Below are positions 1 through 9,227 of a stretch of 64,000 nucleotides of DNA, piece after piece (positions within the stretch are counted from its first letter, which is position 1; each line of letters starts with the position of its first letter). The stretch comes from JANXZS01 sp963797255. Its GTDB lineage: Bacteria; Acidobacteriota; Terriglobia; Terriglobales; Acidobacteriaceae. Where the stretch lies: the NCBI GenBank assembly GCA_963797255.1, contig CAWCOV010000018.1, forward strand, positions 89,029 to 153,028, read 5' to 3'. Made by a program: the position numbers and the translations under genes. The notes under the pieces were generated by a model. It was not told the DNA's origin and made no database searches. It saw only the letters and a program-made list of their open reading frames with translations.

Positions 1-104
1 TCAGGCGGGTTGTTTCCTTAATGCGGTTTCGCACGTCTACAGATTAGCTGTTACCGCGGCTGCCGCATAGGGCAACGCGATTTACAAAAAACCCGGGGTT
101 GGTT

Positions 105-1304
105 ATGACATCGATCGTTCGACGCTTTTCTTTGCGCTCCCGCACGGCCCTCTTGATGGCGCTCTTTGGGATGATGGCGCTGACTTGGGCATTGCTGCCC
201 GCACTCAAAGCCCAGAACACACCCGCTCCCGCCTCTCAGCAGCAACAAAAGCCTGAGGACCAGCCAGTACCCGAAGCCGGAGGCCCTGGCGGCGATTCAG
301 GCCCCGTCGCGGTGCCCCACAAAAAAACCTCGACAGATGAGCCACCCGCTCCCGTCGAGCCCAAAGTCAAGAACCCTCCCGGCATGGGAACCTATTCTTT
401 GCACGTCGATGTCCCAGTAGTCACGGTGGACGTAGGCGTCATCCTGGAGAAAACTCATCAGTTCGTTCCTGGGCTCAAAGAGGAGAATTTCCGCGTATTT
501 GAGGACGGAGTCGTTCAGCCGCTCGTTGGATTTCAGCGCACCCAGGCCCCAATCACCGCCGTGCTTCTCTGCGAATTCGCCGCCAACAGCTATTACTTTA
601 TCTACGATATGCGTAATGCTGCCTATGCTTTCGCGCAACAACTTAAACCAGACGATTATGTTGCGGTCATGACCTACGACATGCATACGGTGATCCTGAC
701 CGACTTCACCCAGGACAAGCGCGTGATCTACAACGCGCTGAACACGCTGCAGATTCCCGGCTTCAACGAGACGAATCTCTTCGATGCCCTCTATGAAGCG
801 CTTGACCGCCTCAGCCGCGTCGAAGGCCGCAAATACATCGTCCTCGTCGCCACCGGACGGGATACCTTCAGCAAAATCAACCTGGACAAGATATTGCAGA
901 AGATTAAGGCCACGCCAAATGTGACCATCTTTAGCGTGGGTACAGGTCAAAACATTCGACTCCAGGCCGAGGGTCACATGGGACCAATTACCAATCTGGA
1001 ATACCTGCAGGCGGATAATCAGATGAAAACCTTCGCCCGCATGACCGGGGGCATGTCCTTCTTCCCAAGATTTACCGGAGAGATGCCGGAGATCTTCCAC
1101 GACATCAACGACACCATCCGCAACCAGTACCAGATCACCTACAGGCCGACCAACGCCAACCAGGACGGCACCTACCGCAAACTCCGCGTGGAACTGGTGG
1201 ACGCTGAAGGGCAGCCGCTTCGCATCCAGGACGAAAAGCACAAGCCGCTGAAATACGACGTCATCGCGCGCGACGGCTATCGCGCCAAGCCCAAGGTCGA
1301 ATAG
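105..1304 (+). CDS. VWFA-related secreted acidobacterial protein
   Basis: Protein of 399 aa with a von Willebrand factor A-like domain. The N-terminus has a basic stretch then a hydrophobic segment ending ALKAQ, which fits a signal peptide or membrane anchor. A Pro/Gln-rich linker (about residues 38-90) precedes a beta-rich part with VTVDVGVI and FRVFEDGV, then the VWA-like core with LFDALYEALDRL and YIVLVATGRD. This layout is that of the Acidobacteria-specific VWFA family (TIGR03436), usually thought to bind proteins or metal outside the cell; the partner is unknown. I chose ATG 105 over the in-frame TTG at 99 because a G-rich stretch lies just upstream. A terminator hairpin follows directly. 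Family call is firm, function is not. Confidence 0.85.
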   Translation: MTSIVRRFSLRSRTALLMALFGMMALTWALLPALKAQNTPAPASQQQQKPEDQPVPEAGGPGGDSGPVAVPHKKTSTDEPPAPVEPKVKNPPGMGTYSLHVDVPVVTVDVGVILEKTHQFVPGLKEENFRVFEDGVVQPLVGFQRTQAPITAVLLCEFAANSYYFIYDMRNAAYAFAQQLKPDDYVAVMTYDMHTVILTDFTQDKRVIYNALNTLQIPGFNETNLFDALYEALDRLSRVEGRKYIVLVATGRDTFSKINLDKILQKIKATPNVTIFSVGTGQNIRLQAEGHMGPITNLEYLQADNQMKTFARMTGGMSFFPRFTGEMPEIFHDINDTIRNQYQITYRPTNANQDGTYRKLRVELVDAEGQPLRIQDEKHKPLKYDVIARDGYRAKPKVE

Positions 1305-1312
1305 CCGAGCGG

Positions 1313-1350
1313 AACGAGGGAAGCCCCGCTCAGGCCGGGCTTTCCTCGTT
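1313..1350 (+). terminator. Hairpin terminator after the VWFA gene
   Basis: Inverted repeat: AACGAGGGAAGCCC pairs with GGGCTTTCCTCGTT with one mismatch, starting 9 bases after the stop codon. No long T run follows, so termination efficiency is uncertain. Confidence 0.6.
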
Positions 1351-1518
1351 CACCCGTTTCTCTAAGGACCTCCGCGAACTCTGCAGTTCAATACCCGGCG
1401 CATCACAAACCTCCCCTCGACATAACTGCATCCAAGTCATTCAGTTAGGCAACCCAACATTGCGGGCATGGAAATTACTCTGGCTGTAATATCGGAGTTT
1501 GTTGGTAAAGGAGCAAAG

Positions 1519-2109
1519 ATGGCGAAAGGAACGATGATCTCATCCAGCAGATTGATATTTCGGAACACGATAGCGGCATGCGCTCTAGTGCTGACGATTG
1601 CGGGCTGCCAGTCCAAGACGGCGCCCACCAAGGAAAATTACATTGCGGCCTTGAATGCCCATTACGCCGCCCACGACGATTGCCTCTTCCCCGGCGGTTT
1701 GCGATTTCCATTCTCTGTCAGCGCCAAGCCCGGTGCCGCATCGGATAGCACCGTGAGCGTCAAGTCGCTCGAAGCCCTTAAAGACGCGGGCATGCTCGAG
1801 CGCACCGAGGACAAGGACCTGCACGTCAATCGCTACACCCTCACCACTGCGGGCTCCCGCGCTTCCGCTCGTTTCTGCTACGGACATCGCGTCATCTCCA
1901 GCATTGACAGCTCCACCGAACCAGCCAAGGTCAACGGATTCCCCGAAACCCAGATCGAATATCACTACACCATGATTGATGTGCCCATATGGGCGAAGTC
2001 CGAGGCCATTCAAGCCGCGTTCCCTGAGATGGGCAAGGCAATCAAAGGCGAAGGCACTGGCAAGGCGAGACTCTCCCAGACCCTGGCAGGTTGGCAGGTC
2101 CCCGAATAG
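1519..2109 (+). CDS. Putative lipoprotein of unknown function
   Basis: Protein of 196 aa. The N-terminus has a hydrophobic stretch followed by a lipobox-like TIAGC, so Cys is probably lipidated and the protein exported. ATG 1519 is preferred over the upstream in-frame ATG at 1468 because AAAGGAGC lies at 1507-1514 with normal spacing, and because the signal peptide then starts properly. The mature part (ENYIAALNAHYAAHDDC and later VPIWAKSEAIQAAFPEM) resembles no family I can name with certainty. It stands alone between two hairpins and converges on xylB. Confidence 0.7.
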   Translation: MAKGTMISSSRLIFRNTIAACALVLTIAGCQSKTAPTKENYIAALNAHYAAHDDCLFPGGLRFPFSVSAKPGAASDSTVSVKSLEALKDAGMLERTEDKDLHVNRYTLTTAGSRASARFCYGHRVISSIDSSTEPAKVNGFPETQIEYHYTMIDVPIWAKSEAIQAAFPEMGKAIKGEGTGKARLSQTLAGWQVPE

Positions 2110-2192
2110 CAGTGTTCTCGAAGGGGTGTCCCATCCTTGCGCAACAAGGGTGGGATGGCAACAGCGCCGCACAGATCACTCAACAACGAAGA

Positions 2193-2216
2193 AAGGCCGG
2201 TGACTCTACCGGCCTT
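2193..2216. terminator. Bidirectional hairpin between convergent genes
   Basis: Perfect 9-bp inverted repeat AAGGCCGGT / ACCGGCCTT with a 6-base loop, lying between the lipoprotein gene (ends 2109) and xylB (ends 2224 on the minus strand). It could serve both. Confidence 0.65.
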
Positions 2217-2223
2217 CCTCTCC

Positions 2224-3711
2224 TCAATCCCGCAAGCTGCGCAGCGCCGGATAAAGCCGTCTGTACACCTTGTATCCCGCTTCGTAGGCTTGCACTGCCG
2301 CAGCATCCGGCTCAATGCGTTCTGCCACCGCCAGAGCAGTCTGGCAGGCATCGTCGGCCGTCGGCCACACGCCAATCCCCACCCCGGCCAGCAGCGCCGC
2401 TCCAAACGCCCCACCCTCTTCCGCCACTAGGACCTCTGAGGCGTGGTTGTAAACACTCGCCTGGATCTGCCGCCACAGTGGACCGCGAGCACCACCACCG
2501 CCCAGCCGCACGCCCTTTACCGGAATCCCAAGCTCGGCGAACAGCGTGAACGTGTCTTTCAGCGAATACGCCACACCCTCTAGCACCGCCCGCACAAAGT
2601 GCGCTTGCGTGCTTCCCGCCGTAATTCCCACAAACGCCGCCGTCGCCTGCGAATCCAGATGCGGAGTTCTCTCGCCAAGTAGATAGGGAGCCCAGATCAC
2701 TCCATCACTTCCCGGCGCAACCTTTTCCGCCGCCGCAGTCAATTCGTCATACGAGGATCCCGCCGCAAATGTCTCCCTAAACCAGCGGAACGACAACCCC
2801 GCAGATTGCGTCACACCCATCACGTGCCATCTTCCTGGCACAGCATGGCAAAACGTGTGCAAACGGCCCTTGTGATCGCGCACAGGGCTGTCTGTGGCTG
2901 CGAATACCACGCCGGAGGTTCCGATGGTCGCCGACACAGATCCCGGCATCAGGATGCCCATTCCAACCGCTCCAGCGCCCTGGTCTCCAGCGCCTGCCAC
3001 CACCGGAGTGCCCGCCTTGAGCCCAAGCTTCTCGGCAACCCCCGCGCTCACCTCCGCGCACACCTCGGAAGACTCAAACAGTTCCGGCAGCCACGACTCC
3101 GGAATCCCCGAAACCTTCGCCACCGTGGCCGACCACGTGCGATGTGTCACATCCAGCAACAACGTGCCGGATGCCTCCTGCACATCCATCGCGAACTTTC
3201 CCGTCATCCGGTAACGAACGTAATCCTTCGGGCACAGCATGTGGCGAATCCGCGCGAAAACTTCCGCTTCGTGCTCCTTAACCCACAGCAGTTTCGTCAA
3301 CGTGAAGTTCGGCAGAGCAGGATTGCAGGTGAGTTCAATCAAGTGCTCGCGCCCAAGCTGCTCATGCAACCAGTCGCACTGTGCATCGGTTCGCTGGTCA
3401 CACCAGATCAGTGCAGGACGCAGTACCTTCCCATCCTCGTCCAGCATCACGGCCCCATGCATTTGGCCGGTCAACCCAATGGCATCCACGCTGGCTGTGG
3501 AATTCGTGTCCTTTCGAGCCGCTGCCAGTGCGGCTGATACCGCTTCCTGCGTCGCTCGCCACCAGTCTTCCGGATCCTGTTCCGCCCAACCCGGCTTGGG
3601 AGAACGAAAAGCCGCGTGTTCGCTCGAGGCCGAAGCCACAACTTTGCCGGCTTCGTCCACGATCACCGCCCTGGTCCCGCCAGTACCTACATCAATACCT
3701 AGTAGCCACAC
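2224..3711 (-). CDS. xylB: Xylulokinase (FGGY family)
   Basis: Sugar kinase of 495 aa, the usual length for xylulokinase, which phosphorylates D-xylulose with ATP for entry to the pentose phosphate pathway. Visible motifs are the N-terminal phosphate-binding GIDVGTGGTRA, the substrate-side MHGAVMLD, FTLTKLLWVKEHE, GAGDQGAGAVGMG and the C-terminal LGGGGARGPLWRQIQA typical of the FGGY C-domain. I place the start at GTG 3709-3711, not the ATG at 3756, because AGGAG lies at 3719-3723 with 7-base spacing and the protein then begins directly with the kinase fold. No xylose isomerase or xylose regulator is adjacent; a sugar porter gene is 14 kb away. Confidence 0.9.
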   Translation of the reverse strand: MWLLGIDVGTGGTRAVIVDEAGKVVASASSEHAAFRSPKPGWAEQDPEDWWRATQEAVSAALAAARKDTNSTASVDAIGLTGQMHGAVMLDEDGKVLRPALIWCDQRTDAQCDWLHEQLGREHLIELTCNPALPNFTLTKLLWVKEHEAEVFARIRHMLCPKDYVRYRMTGKFAMDVQEASGTLLLDVTHRTWSATVAKVSGIPESWLPELFESSEVCAEVSAGVAEKLGLKAGTPVVAGAGDQGAGAVGMGILMPGSVSATIGTSGVVFAATDSPVRDHKGRLHTFCHAVPGRWHVMGVTQSAGLSFRWFRETFAAGSSYDELTAAAEKVAPGSDGVIWAPYLLGERTPHLDSQATAAFVGITAGSTQAHFVRAVLEGVAYSLKDTFTLFAELGIPVKGVRLGGGGARGPLWRQIQASVYNHASEVLVAEEGGAFGAALLAGVGIGVWPTADDACQTALAVAERIEPDAAAVQAYEAGYKVYRRLYPALRSLRD

Positions 3712-3935
3712 AATCGTTCTCCTAAATCGATTTTTCAAGCGCAGAAAGCATAGCACTACGGGTCGCTCAATGCTTTAACTAGGGCGGATGAAGCGACTCC
3801 ATCCCCCGAAAGTGTTACACGGTCTATCGCGCAGTTGTATAGACCCAGGAGCTAATATCGATCAGTGTAATTCGTACAAGGTTGGCCGAGTAGAAATTAC
3901 CGGAAGCTGGAAGAGACCCGTTCGAGGTACTTACT

Positions 3936-4376
3936 TTGCGAAATGTTCTTATCATTGATGACGAAGAGGACATTAGGGAAGTAGCAGCTCTCAGCTTGGA
4001 ACTATTTGCGCAGTGGCGAGTGTCGAAAGCTCAAAACGCCCGCGAAGGAATAGCCAAGGCCATCATGGAACAACCTGACGCGATTCTCCTTGATATGAAA
4101 ATGCCGGGTACCGACGGGCGGGCTACTCTCTGTATGCTCAAAGCGAACCTGCTTACCGCCCACATCCCGGTTCTCCTGCTCACTGCCCAGGCTCTCACCT
4201 CCGAAAGAAAGCAACTGGAAGCACTTCCCGTCGCCGGTGTACTCACCAAGCCATTCGATCCTGAAAAGCTGGCATCGGAGATCTCCAACCATGTGGGATG
4301 GAATCCTCAGGTGCCGCCGGCAATTCCAGTGAAGCCCTGTCGTCCAGTCTCTCGTTTTGTTGCTCTCGCCATCTAG
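3936..4376 (+). CDS. Single-domain response regulator
   Basis: Receiver domain of 146 aa without an output domain. Acidic pocket D8-D9, phospho-acceptor D53 in LLDMKMPGTDG, T83 and K105 in TKPF are all in place, so it should be phosphorylated. The start is TTG 3936; GAGGT at 3924-3928 supports it and no ATG fits the conserved RNVLIIDDEED start. The tail after about residue 125 is Pro-rich and unrelated. No histidine kinase lies nearby, so the partner is encoded elsewhere. Confidence 0.85.
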   Translation: MRNVLIIDDEEDIREVAALSLELFAQWRVSKAQNAREGIAKAIMEQPDAILLDMKMPGTDGRATLCMLKANLLTAHIPVLLLTAQALTSERKQLEALPVAGVLTKPFDPEKLASEISNHVGWNPQVPPAIPVKPCRPVSRFVALAI

Positions 4377-4385
4377 GAAAACAGT

Positions 4386-4949
4386 TCAATCGACCAGCAG
4401 TTTGCGCTCCGGCAGAAAGTAGAAGACCGGAATCAGGATCAGAATTACCAGGGCTAACCGAGCCGACCAGAACGCTATGGGAGCAGACAGCCCATACGCA
4501 GCAATGGTGTAAATACCTTTGGTCTGCATGCGTTGGAACTGCCGCTCCAGCACCTCATTTCCATGGTTGTGGTGCGCCAGCACTCTCTGCAGGACATTAA
4601 ACGCCACGCACGTAACCGCCAGCTCGCCGGCATAGACCGCGACCGGCAACGGCGCTCCGTGGTTGTCCCCGAGATAGCGCGTCACAAACGGGATCAGAGA
4701 CATCCAGAACAACAGCACATTGTTCGCCCATAGCAGCGCCGCATCCGGCCGCTTTGCCGTCCGCAGTATGTGGTGATGGTTCACCCACATGATCGCCACC
4801 ACAAAAAAACTGAGCGCGTAAGCCAGCATCGTCGGCCAGATGGCAACTAAGGATTCAAAGCTGGTGTTTTCGGGCGCCTTCAGTTCCAGAACCATGATGG
4901 TCACAATGATGGCGATCACGCCGTCGCTGAAAGCTTCCACTCGCCCCAT
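4386..4949 (-). CDS. TMEM175/DUF1211-family membrane protein
   Basis: Integral membrane protein of 187 aa. It begins with MGRVEAFSDGVIAI, the conserved TM1 signature of bacterial TMEM175-like potassium channels, followed by LELKAP and about six hydrophobic helices; the TM2/TM3 region contains AIMWVNHHHILR, also typical. Family knowledge: such proteins form tetrameric K+-permeable channels using large hydrophobic residues as the filter. Converges on the response regulator with a 9-base gap. Channel function is inferred from the family. Confidence 0.85.
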   Translation of the reverse strand: MGRVEAFSDGVIAIIVTIMVLELKAPENTSFESLVAIWPTMLAYALSFFVVAIMWVNHHHILRTAKRPDAALLWANNVLLFWMSLIPFVTRYLGDNHGAPLPVAVYAGELAVTCVAFNVLQRVLAHHNHGNEVLERQFQRMQTKGIYTIAAYGLSAPIAFWSARLALVILILIPVFYFLPERKLLVD

Positions 4950-5129
4950 CTGAGGTCTCCGCGTCTTGGCAGAGCATAGCAGGCGCCAAACCGCGGGAGC
5001 GAGCAGGCGATCGACGGCAGGTGCGTCGATTCCTGGGCGGGCGAGACCTCACCAAACGATTTGGCAACTCGATCGAGACGGTGCACTCTAGCTTGTGCAG
5101 GAACTCCTGGAATCAAACGTGGTATTCCT

Positions 5130-6059
5130 ATGCCCGGCAAAGGTGGCTATGATTTCGCCAAAGTGATATGCCCCTTGTGTTCCGCGTCATCGACACCTTT
5201 GCCGACGCATCCCGCTGCCGAACTCTTCCGCTGCAAAGGTTGCTCCCACGCCTTTACTAATCCGGAGAGCATTCACGAAGCCGAGCAGTATGGCGAATCA
5301 TATTACGACGAAGTTCATCAGCGCTGGTTCCAGTATCCCAACGTGGCGCTCTTTCAGCGGATATTGCAGCAGATCCCGCAAGGCGCTTCCGTGGTCGACG
5401 TGGGATGCGGCCGCGGCGATTTCCTGCGCTTTGCGCAAAAACAGCGGCCGGATCTTCAGTTGACCGGGATTGATCTTTCGCCGAATGAGAACGAGCCGGG
5501 GCTGACGTTTTACCAGGGAGATATTCTCGATCTTCCCCTTGAGGGTCAATTCGACGTAGTGGTGTCACTCGCAGTCATTGAGCACATCGTGGAGGTCCGC
5601 ACCTTTGTCCAGCGCATGCAGCAGTTATCCAGGCCAGGCGGCACCGTCGTGGTGATGACGCTGAACGATGGAAGCCTCTTGTATGCATCGGCCCGGGCTG
5701 GCCGCCGTATGGGCGTATCGCTGGCCTTTGACCGGTTGTACGCGGTGCATCACGTGCATCACTTCACCCGCGCTTCGCTGGCCGAGCTCTTGCGTGGGTG
5801 CGGGTGCATCGTGCGCGAACATTGGGACCACAACGCGCCCGTCGAGGCTATGGACCTTCCCGTTAAAAGTCTCTGGCTGGATTCTGTCCTGCGACAAGGG
5901 CTGAAGATGGTATTTGCTGCGGGGCGGTTGACCAGACGAAGCTACCTGCAGACGATCGTTTGCACAGTAGACTCGAGAAAGAATCAATTCAAAGCGCGAA
6001 GATCTCCGCGTCTTGGCACTAAAGCGCGGGAGCGAGCAGGCGGATCAGGAAGAAAATAG
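5130..6059 (+). CDS. SAM-dependent methyltransferase with N-terminal zinc ribbon
   Basis: Protein of 309 aa. Residues about 14-38 hold CPLC and CKGC, a four-Cys zinc ribbon; then comes a class I methyltransferase fold with motif I VVDVGCGRGDFL, motif II LTGIDLSP, and VVSLAVIEHI, as in the UbiG/Methyltransf_11/23 group that often modifies sugars or lipids. ATG 5130 fits the domain start; the track of possible codons extends to 5061 with no conserved residues. The last ~20 residues are basic and overlap by 41 bases the 3' end of the convergent ZIP gene, so the true end function is doubtful. Substrate unknown. Confidence 0.8.
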   Translation: MPGKGGYDFAKVICPLCSASSTPLPTHPAAELFRCKGCSHAFTNPESIHEAEQYGESYYDEVHQRWFQYPNVALFQRILQQIPQGASVVDVGCGRGDFLRFAQKQRPDLQLTGIDLSPNENEPGLTFYQGDILDLPLEGQFDVVVSLAVIEHIVEVRTFVQRMQQLSRPGGTVVVMTLNDGSLLYASARAGRRMGVSLAFDRLYAVHHVHHFTRASLAELLRGCGCIVREHWDHNAPVEAMDLPVKSLWLDSVLRQGLKMVFAAGRLTRRSYLQTIVCTVDSRKNQFKARRSPRLGTKARERAGGSGRK

Positions 6060-6749
6060 CCACGCCTGCAAAGAAGATCAGTGCCATGCGAACGCCCGGC
6101 TCGCGATTCACTTCCGGTACCAGGTCCGTCGCCGCAACGTAGATGGCCACCCCCGCAGACAACGGCAGCCCCACTCTCACCCATGAAGGGAAGAGGCTGA
6201 TCAGAAGAACGCCGACGATGGTGGTAATAGCCAGCAGCACAGAGGAGTAAAGCGCCGTGGGACGGCTCTGTCCGCTTGCCAGCATCACCGACGCAACGGT
6301 AAAGCCTTCCGGAACCTTGTGAAGAAATACCGCGAGAAACAGCACCCAGCCCAGCCACGATGAGAGCGCGAAGCCGGATCCGATGGCGACTCCATCAAAG
6401 AGCGAATGAATCGCCAATCCGCCGACTACCGAGTAGCTGGTGCGAGCGGAAAGAAACTCACCCGGATGCGTCTCTTCTCCGAAATGAAAATGCGGCGTGA
6501 TCGTGTGCTCCAGAAAGTGGATGGCGCAATATCCCGCCAGGACCATCGCCGGGGCCCATTGCACCGAAAGACGAAAGCTCTCCGGGATCATCTCCAGAAA
6601 CGCCGCCGCCATCATGAACCCCGCGCCCAGCGCCACAAAGTAGCGAAGGTAGGCCTTGCTCAGTTGGAGCGCACCAGCACCACACCGCCGAAGACGTCTG
6701 CGAGTGCGGCAAAGCCTCCGAGAATGAGTGAGAGCGTGAAGTTGGACAT
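6019..6749 (-). pseudogene. ZIP family metal transporter, frame-disrupted near the N-terminus
   Basis: The main reading frame (6019-6636, GTG start) encodes 205 aa of a ZIP divalent metal transporter, with the TM4 motif HSLFDGVAIG and TM5 motif HKVPEGF that carry the metal-binding His/Glu, and a His-rich loop HFHFGEETH. It lacks TM1. A second frame starting at ATG 6747-6749 supplies a plausible TM1 (MSNFTLSLILGGFAALAD) but runs into TGA at 6660-6662. The two frames join naturally if one base is added or lost around 6665-6690, giving a normal-length ZIP/GufA-like protein. So this is either a true frameshift or a sequence error. The downstream frame has no convincing ribosome site of its own. 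Confidence 0.7.
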
Positions 6750-6791
6750 GGAGCTTGCTGGACGCTTAACTAGCTTTCAAGTGTCGTGTGA

Positions 6792-7871
6792 CTATCCGCT
6801 ATGCCGGATGTTGATTACGTCGCCGTCCTGCACCAGGTAATCCTTGCCCTCGAGCCGAAGCGTTCCATGCGAACGCGCCACAGCCTCGGAACCCGCTGCC
6901 AGCAGCGTGTCCCAGTGGATCGTCTCCGCGCGAATGAAGTGCTTCTCGAGATCAGTGTGGATAGCTCCGGCAGCTTCCTGAGCGCGGCAATTGTAGGGAA
7001 CCGTCCACGCGCGGCACTCATCCTCACCCACGGTGAAAAAGCTGATCAGCCCCAGCAGCGCATACGACTTTCGGATCAATCTGCGCAACCCGCTCTCCGT
7101 CAGGCCGTAGCCTTCAAGAAAATCGGCTGCTTCCTCGTCATCCATCTCGGCCAGTTCTGCTTCCACTTTGCCGCAGATGGCCGTAGCTCCGGCGGATGGC
7201 CGCGACGCCACTTCCTCAAGCTTGTACTTGGCAACAGCCGCTTCAAGATCGGCCCCAAGCGTCGTGCTCTCGGAAATATTCAGCACGTAAAGAATTGGTT
7301 TCTGCGAGAGGAACGTGAAGCCGCGAATCAGCTTCTTCTCTTCCGCAGTCAGTTCCATTTCGCGAAGAGGCTTCTCCTTCTCCAATTCTTCCTTGGCGCG
7401 AAGCAGCAACGCATTCTCTTTTACAAGCTCGTCGGTCTTCTGTTTCTTGAGATCTTTTTCCAGCCTCTCAAGGCGCTTCTCGATCTGCGTCAGGTCGTTG
7501 ACCATCAGGTCAAATTCAACGTTCTTGATGTCGCGCAGGGGATCGATCTCGCCCACATGAGGAATGGAATCATCTTCAAACGCGCGAAGCACGTGGATCA
7601 GCGCGTCCACGCTGCGCAGGTTCGCCAGCAGGCCCGTTTCCTTGAGCGCTTCCTGCCCCACCGCCGCAACATCGGCATACTCCACCGTCGCGTAAATGGT
7701 CTTCTTCGGTTCGTATAACTCGGCCAGCTTGGCCAGACGGTCATCCGGTACCGTGGCGATGCCGATATGCGCTTCGCGCGAATATGCCTTTTCCTCGACC
7801 TTGGCTTTGGTCAGGATCTTGAAGAGCGAGGTCTTGCCCACCTGGGGCAGACCGATAATGCCAGTTTTCAT
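6792..7871 (-). CDS. ychF: Redox-regulated ATPase YchF (OLA1 family)
   Basis: Obg-like P-loop protein of 359 aa, the normal length. The Walker A GLPQVGKT is at residues 7-14; the NKxD base-specificity motif is replaced by NISE, the NxxE form that makes YchF bind ATP rather than GTP. A coiled-coil insert rich in Lys/Glu (LERLEKDLKKQKTDELVKEN region) and the C-terminal TGS domain (about residues 275-359) complete the family architecture. It associates with ribosomes and is linked to oxidative stress responses in other bacteria. Single gene here. Confidence 0.95.
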   Translation of the reverse strand: MKTGIIGLPQVGKTSLFKILTKAKVEEKAYSREAHIGIATVPDDRLAKLAELYEPKKTIYATVEYADVAAVGQEALKETGLLANLRSVDALIHVLRAFEDDSIPHVGEIDPLRDIKNVEFDLMVNDLTQIEKRLERLEKDLKKQKTDELVKENALLLRAKEELEKEKPLREMELTAEEKKLIRGFTFLSQKPILYVLNISESTTLGADLEAAVAKYKLEEVASRPSAGATAICGKVEAELAEMDDEEAADFLEGYGLTESGLRRLIRKSYALLGLISFFTVGEDECRAWTVPYNCRAQEAAGAIHTDLEKHFIRAETIHWDTLLAAGSEAVARSHGTLRLEGKDYLVQDGDVINIRHSG

Positions 7872-7979
7872 GGTCTTCCTGGAATGAATTCAAGTGCTTG
7901 GTTCAATTCTCCATGATACAGGGGCCGGACCGCCTACAGGAGATGGAAGACCAGTCACCACCGGGGACACGAAGTCAAA

Positions 7980-8480
7980 TCAGCCGTTACGCCGAGCATA
8001 AATCTCCGGCATAGCCAGCACCCCCACCAGCACCAGCCCGCACAGGAGAATCGCTTCCTCCACATGCTCCGAGGTCTTGTGCAGCCGCTCAAAAGCCGTC
8101 CTCGAGGGATCGTCCGCAGCAGCCGCATCGACCGCTCCACCCAGGGCAATGCGATATGTCTCCATCTTGGGAATAATCCCGAACTGCGATACGCCCGTAA
8201 GCCCCACCATCACCGCCAGCAGAACCAGCGCGATCCGCAGACTCTTCGGCGACACGATCCCGATGCGTTTCCCCAGCAGCACCAGCACAATCAGCAGACC
8301 GCCGGCCACCAGCCCCTCATAGTGGATCACCCGCAGGCAAGCCCCAACAATCCGCCCCGCTGTGTGCGTGTCCGGAGTCAGCGTAGTAAAGGCAAAGAAC
8401 GCCACAAAGGGAAAGAAAAGTTCGGCGCCAATCCAGGTCACCAGGCAAAGCATTATGAGGGTACGCAATGCAATCTTCAT
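7980..8480 (-). CDS. DUF4149-type membrane protein
   Basis: Protein of 166 aa with four predicted hydrophobic helices. The first pair carries WIGAELFFPFVAFFAF, and the middle has GVSQFGIIPKME, both typical of the DUF4149/TMEM205-like family. The last helix pair flanks a polar loop with an Asp/Ala-rich stretch and HKTSEHVEE. Function is unknown in the family. It precedes the secreted-protein gene at 8521-9153 on the same strand by a short gap, but no shared role is evident. Confidence 0.7.
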   Translation of the reverse strand: MKIALRTLIMLCLVTWIGAELFFPFVAFFAFTTLTPDTHTAGRIVGACLRVIHYEGLVAGGLLIVLVLLGKRIGIVSPKSLRIALVLLAVMVGLTGVSQFGIIPKMETYRIALGGAVDAAAADDPSRTAFERLHKTSEHVEEAILLCGLVLVGVLAMPEIYARRNG

Positions 8481-8520
8481 GCAGGGCTGATTGTACTAGC
8501 TTGTTGCCGCGCGCCCACCC

Positions 8521-9153
8521 TCAAGGATGCTGCGCCGGCGCAGGCGCAGGTACCGCCGCCGGCTTCGGAGGAGGCAGCGGATACGTCGTGTCGATTTCCT
8601 CAATCAGATCCTTCAGCAGCGGAATATCCGGCTCATTCAGCCCATCTTTCACAGTGTTCTGCCAGATCGGCCCCAGCAGCCCTCCGCCCGCTTTCACCAT
8701 GAAGACCCGCAGCAAGTCATTCGGAGGCCCCGCCTCTCCCCTCACCCCGACTGTTGCGCTGTCCCCGGTGGTAGTCTGCGAAGCATCCGCCGGATCAACT
8801 GGCTTCGAGCTCTGAGGATGATTCGTCCCCCCGCTGATTCCAGCCATCCCGCTCACGCTCGCAATCCGCCCCTTCCGCACCACAAACACCAGGTCCGCAT
8901 CATGGCGATCTAACGCCAGCTTGTAGCGGCCCCAGTCCTGAATCTCGTTCTGCACATCGAAGATCGCCTGCCGATCCTCCGGCAGCAATCGGGGATTGAA
9001 CGGCCCGCCATCCATACTTTCAACGTAGAAATACGTAGCCGTCCGGAACGCCGCAGGAAGTTGAGGCGCATTCTTCTTCGACTTGCCCTGCGAAAAAACA
9101 ACTCCGCTGGAAGTCAGCAACAGCAGCAGCAGCAGCAGCGAAAAGTGCTTCAC
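8521..9153 (-). CDS. Secreted protein of unknown function
   Basis: Protein of 210 aa with a signal peptide built on a poly-Leu core (residues 5-13), cleaved around VFSQG. The mature part contains TATYFYVESMDGG and LALDRHDADLVFVVRKG, a pattern I know from acidobacterial hypothetical exported proteins, then a low-complexity Gly/Ser/Pro centre and a Pro/Ala-rich tail (PLPPPKPAAVPAPAPAQ). No catalytic motif is visible. The poly-Leu core is encoded by a CAG/CTG triplet tract that could change length by slippage. Lies between the DUF4149 gene and htpX on the same strand. Confidence 0.65.
   Translation of the reverse strand: MKHFSLLLLLLLLTSSGVVFSQGKSKKNAPQLPAAFRTATYFYVESMDGGPFNPRLLPEDRQAIFDVQNEIQDWGRYKLALDRHDADLVFVVRKGRIASVSGMAGISGGTNHPQSSKPVDPADASQTTTGDSATVGVRGEAGPPNDLLRVFMVKAGGGLLGPIWQNTVKDGLNEPDIPLLKDLIEEIDTTYPLPPPKPAAVPAPAPAQHP
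9115..9139. repeat. CAG/CTG trinucleotide tract inside a signal peptide
   Basis: Eight near-perfect CAG units on the plus strand (one CAA), read as consecutive Leu codons on the minus strand in the hydrophobic core of the signal peptide of the 8521-9153 gene. In-frame length changes would alter only the Leu count. Confidence 0.85.
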
Positions 9154-9227
9154 GCAGATACCCTCAAATATTTCGACTCACCTCGTCGCCAGTTTGTTAT
9201 CGAACGAATGCCGATCTTACCCGCAAC

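Noticed and set aside
297..1241. Long minus-strand frame opposite the VWFA gene
   Set aside because: A shadow of a real gene; no motif and no start site.
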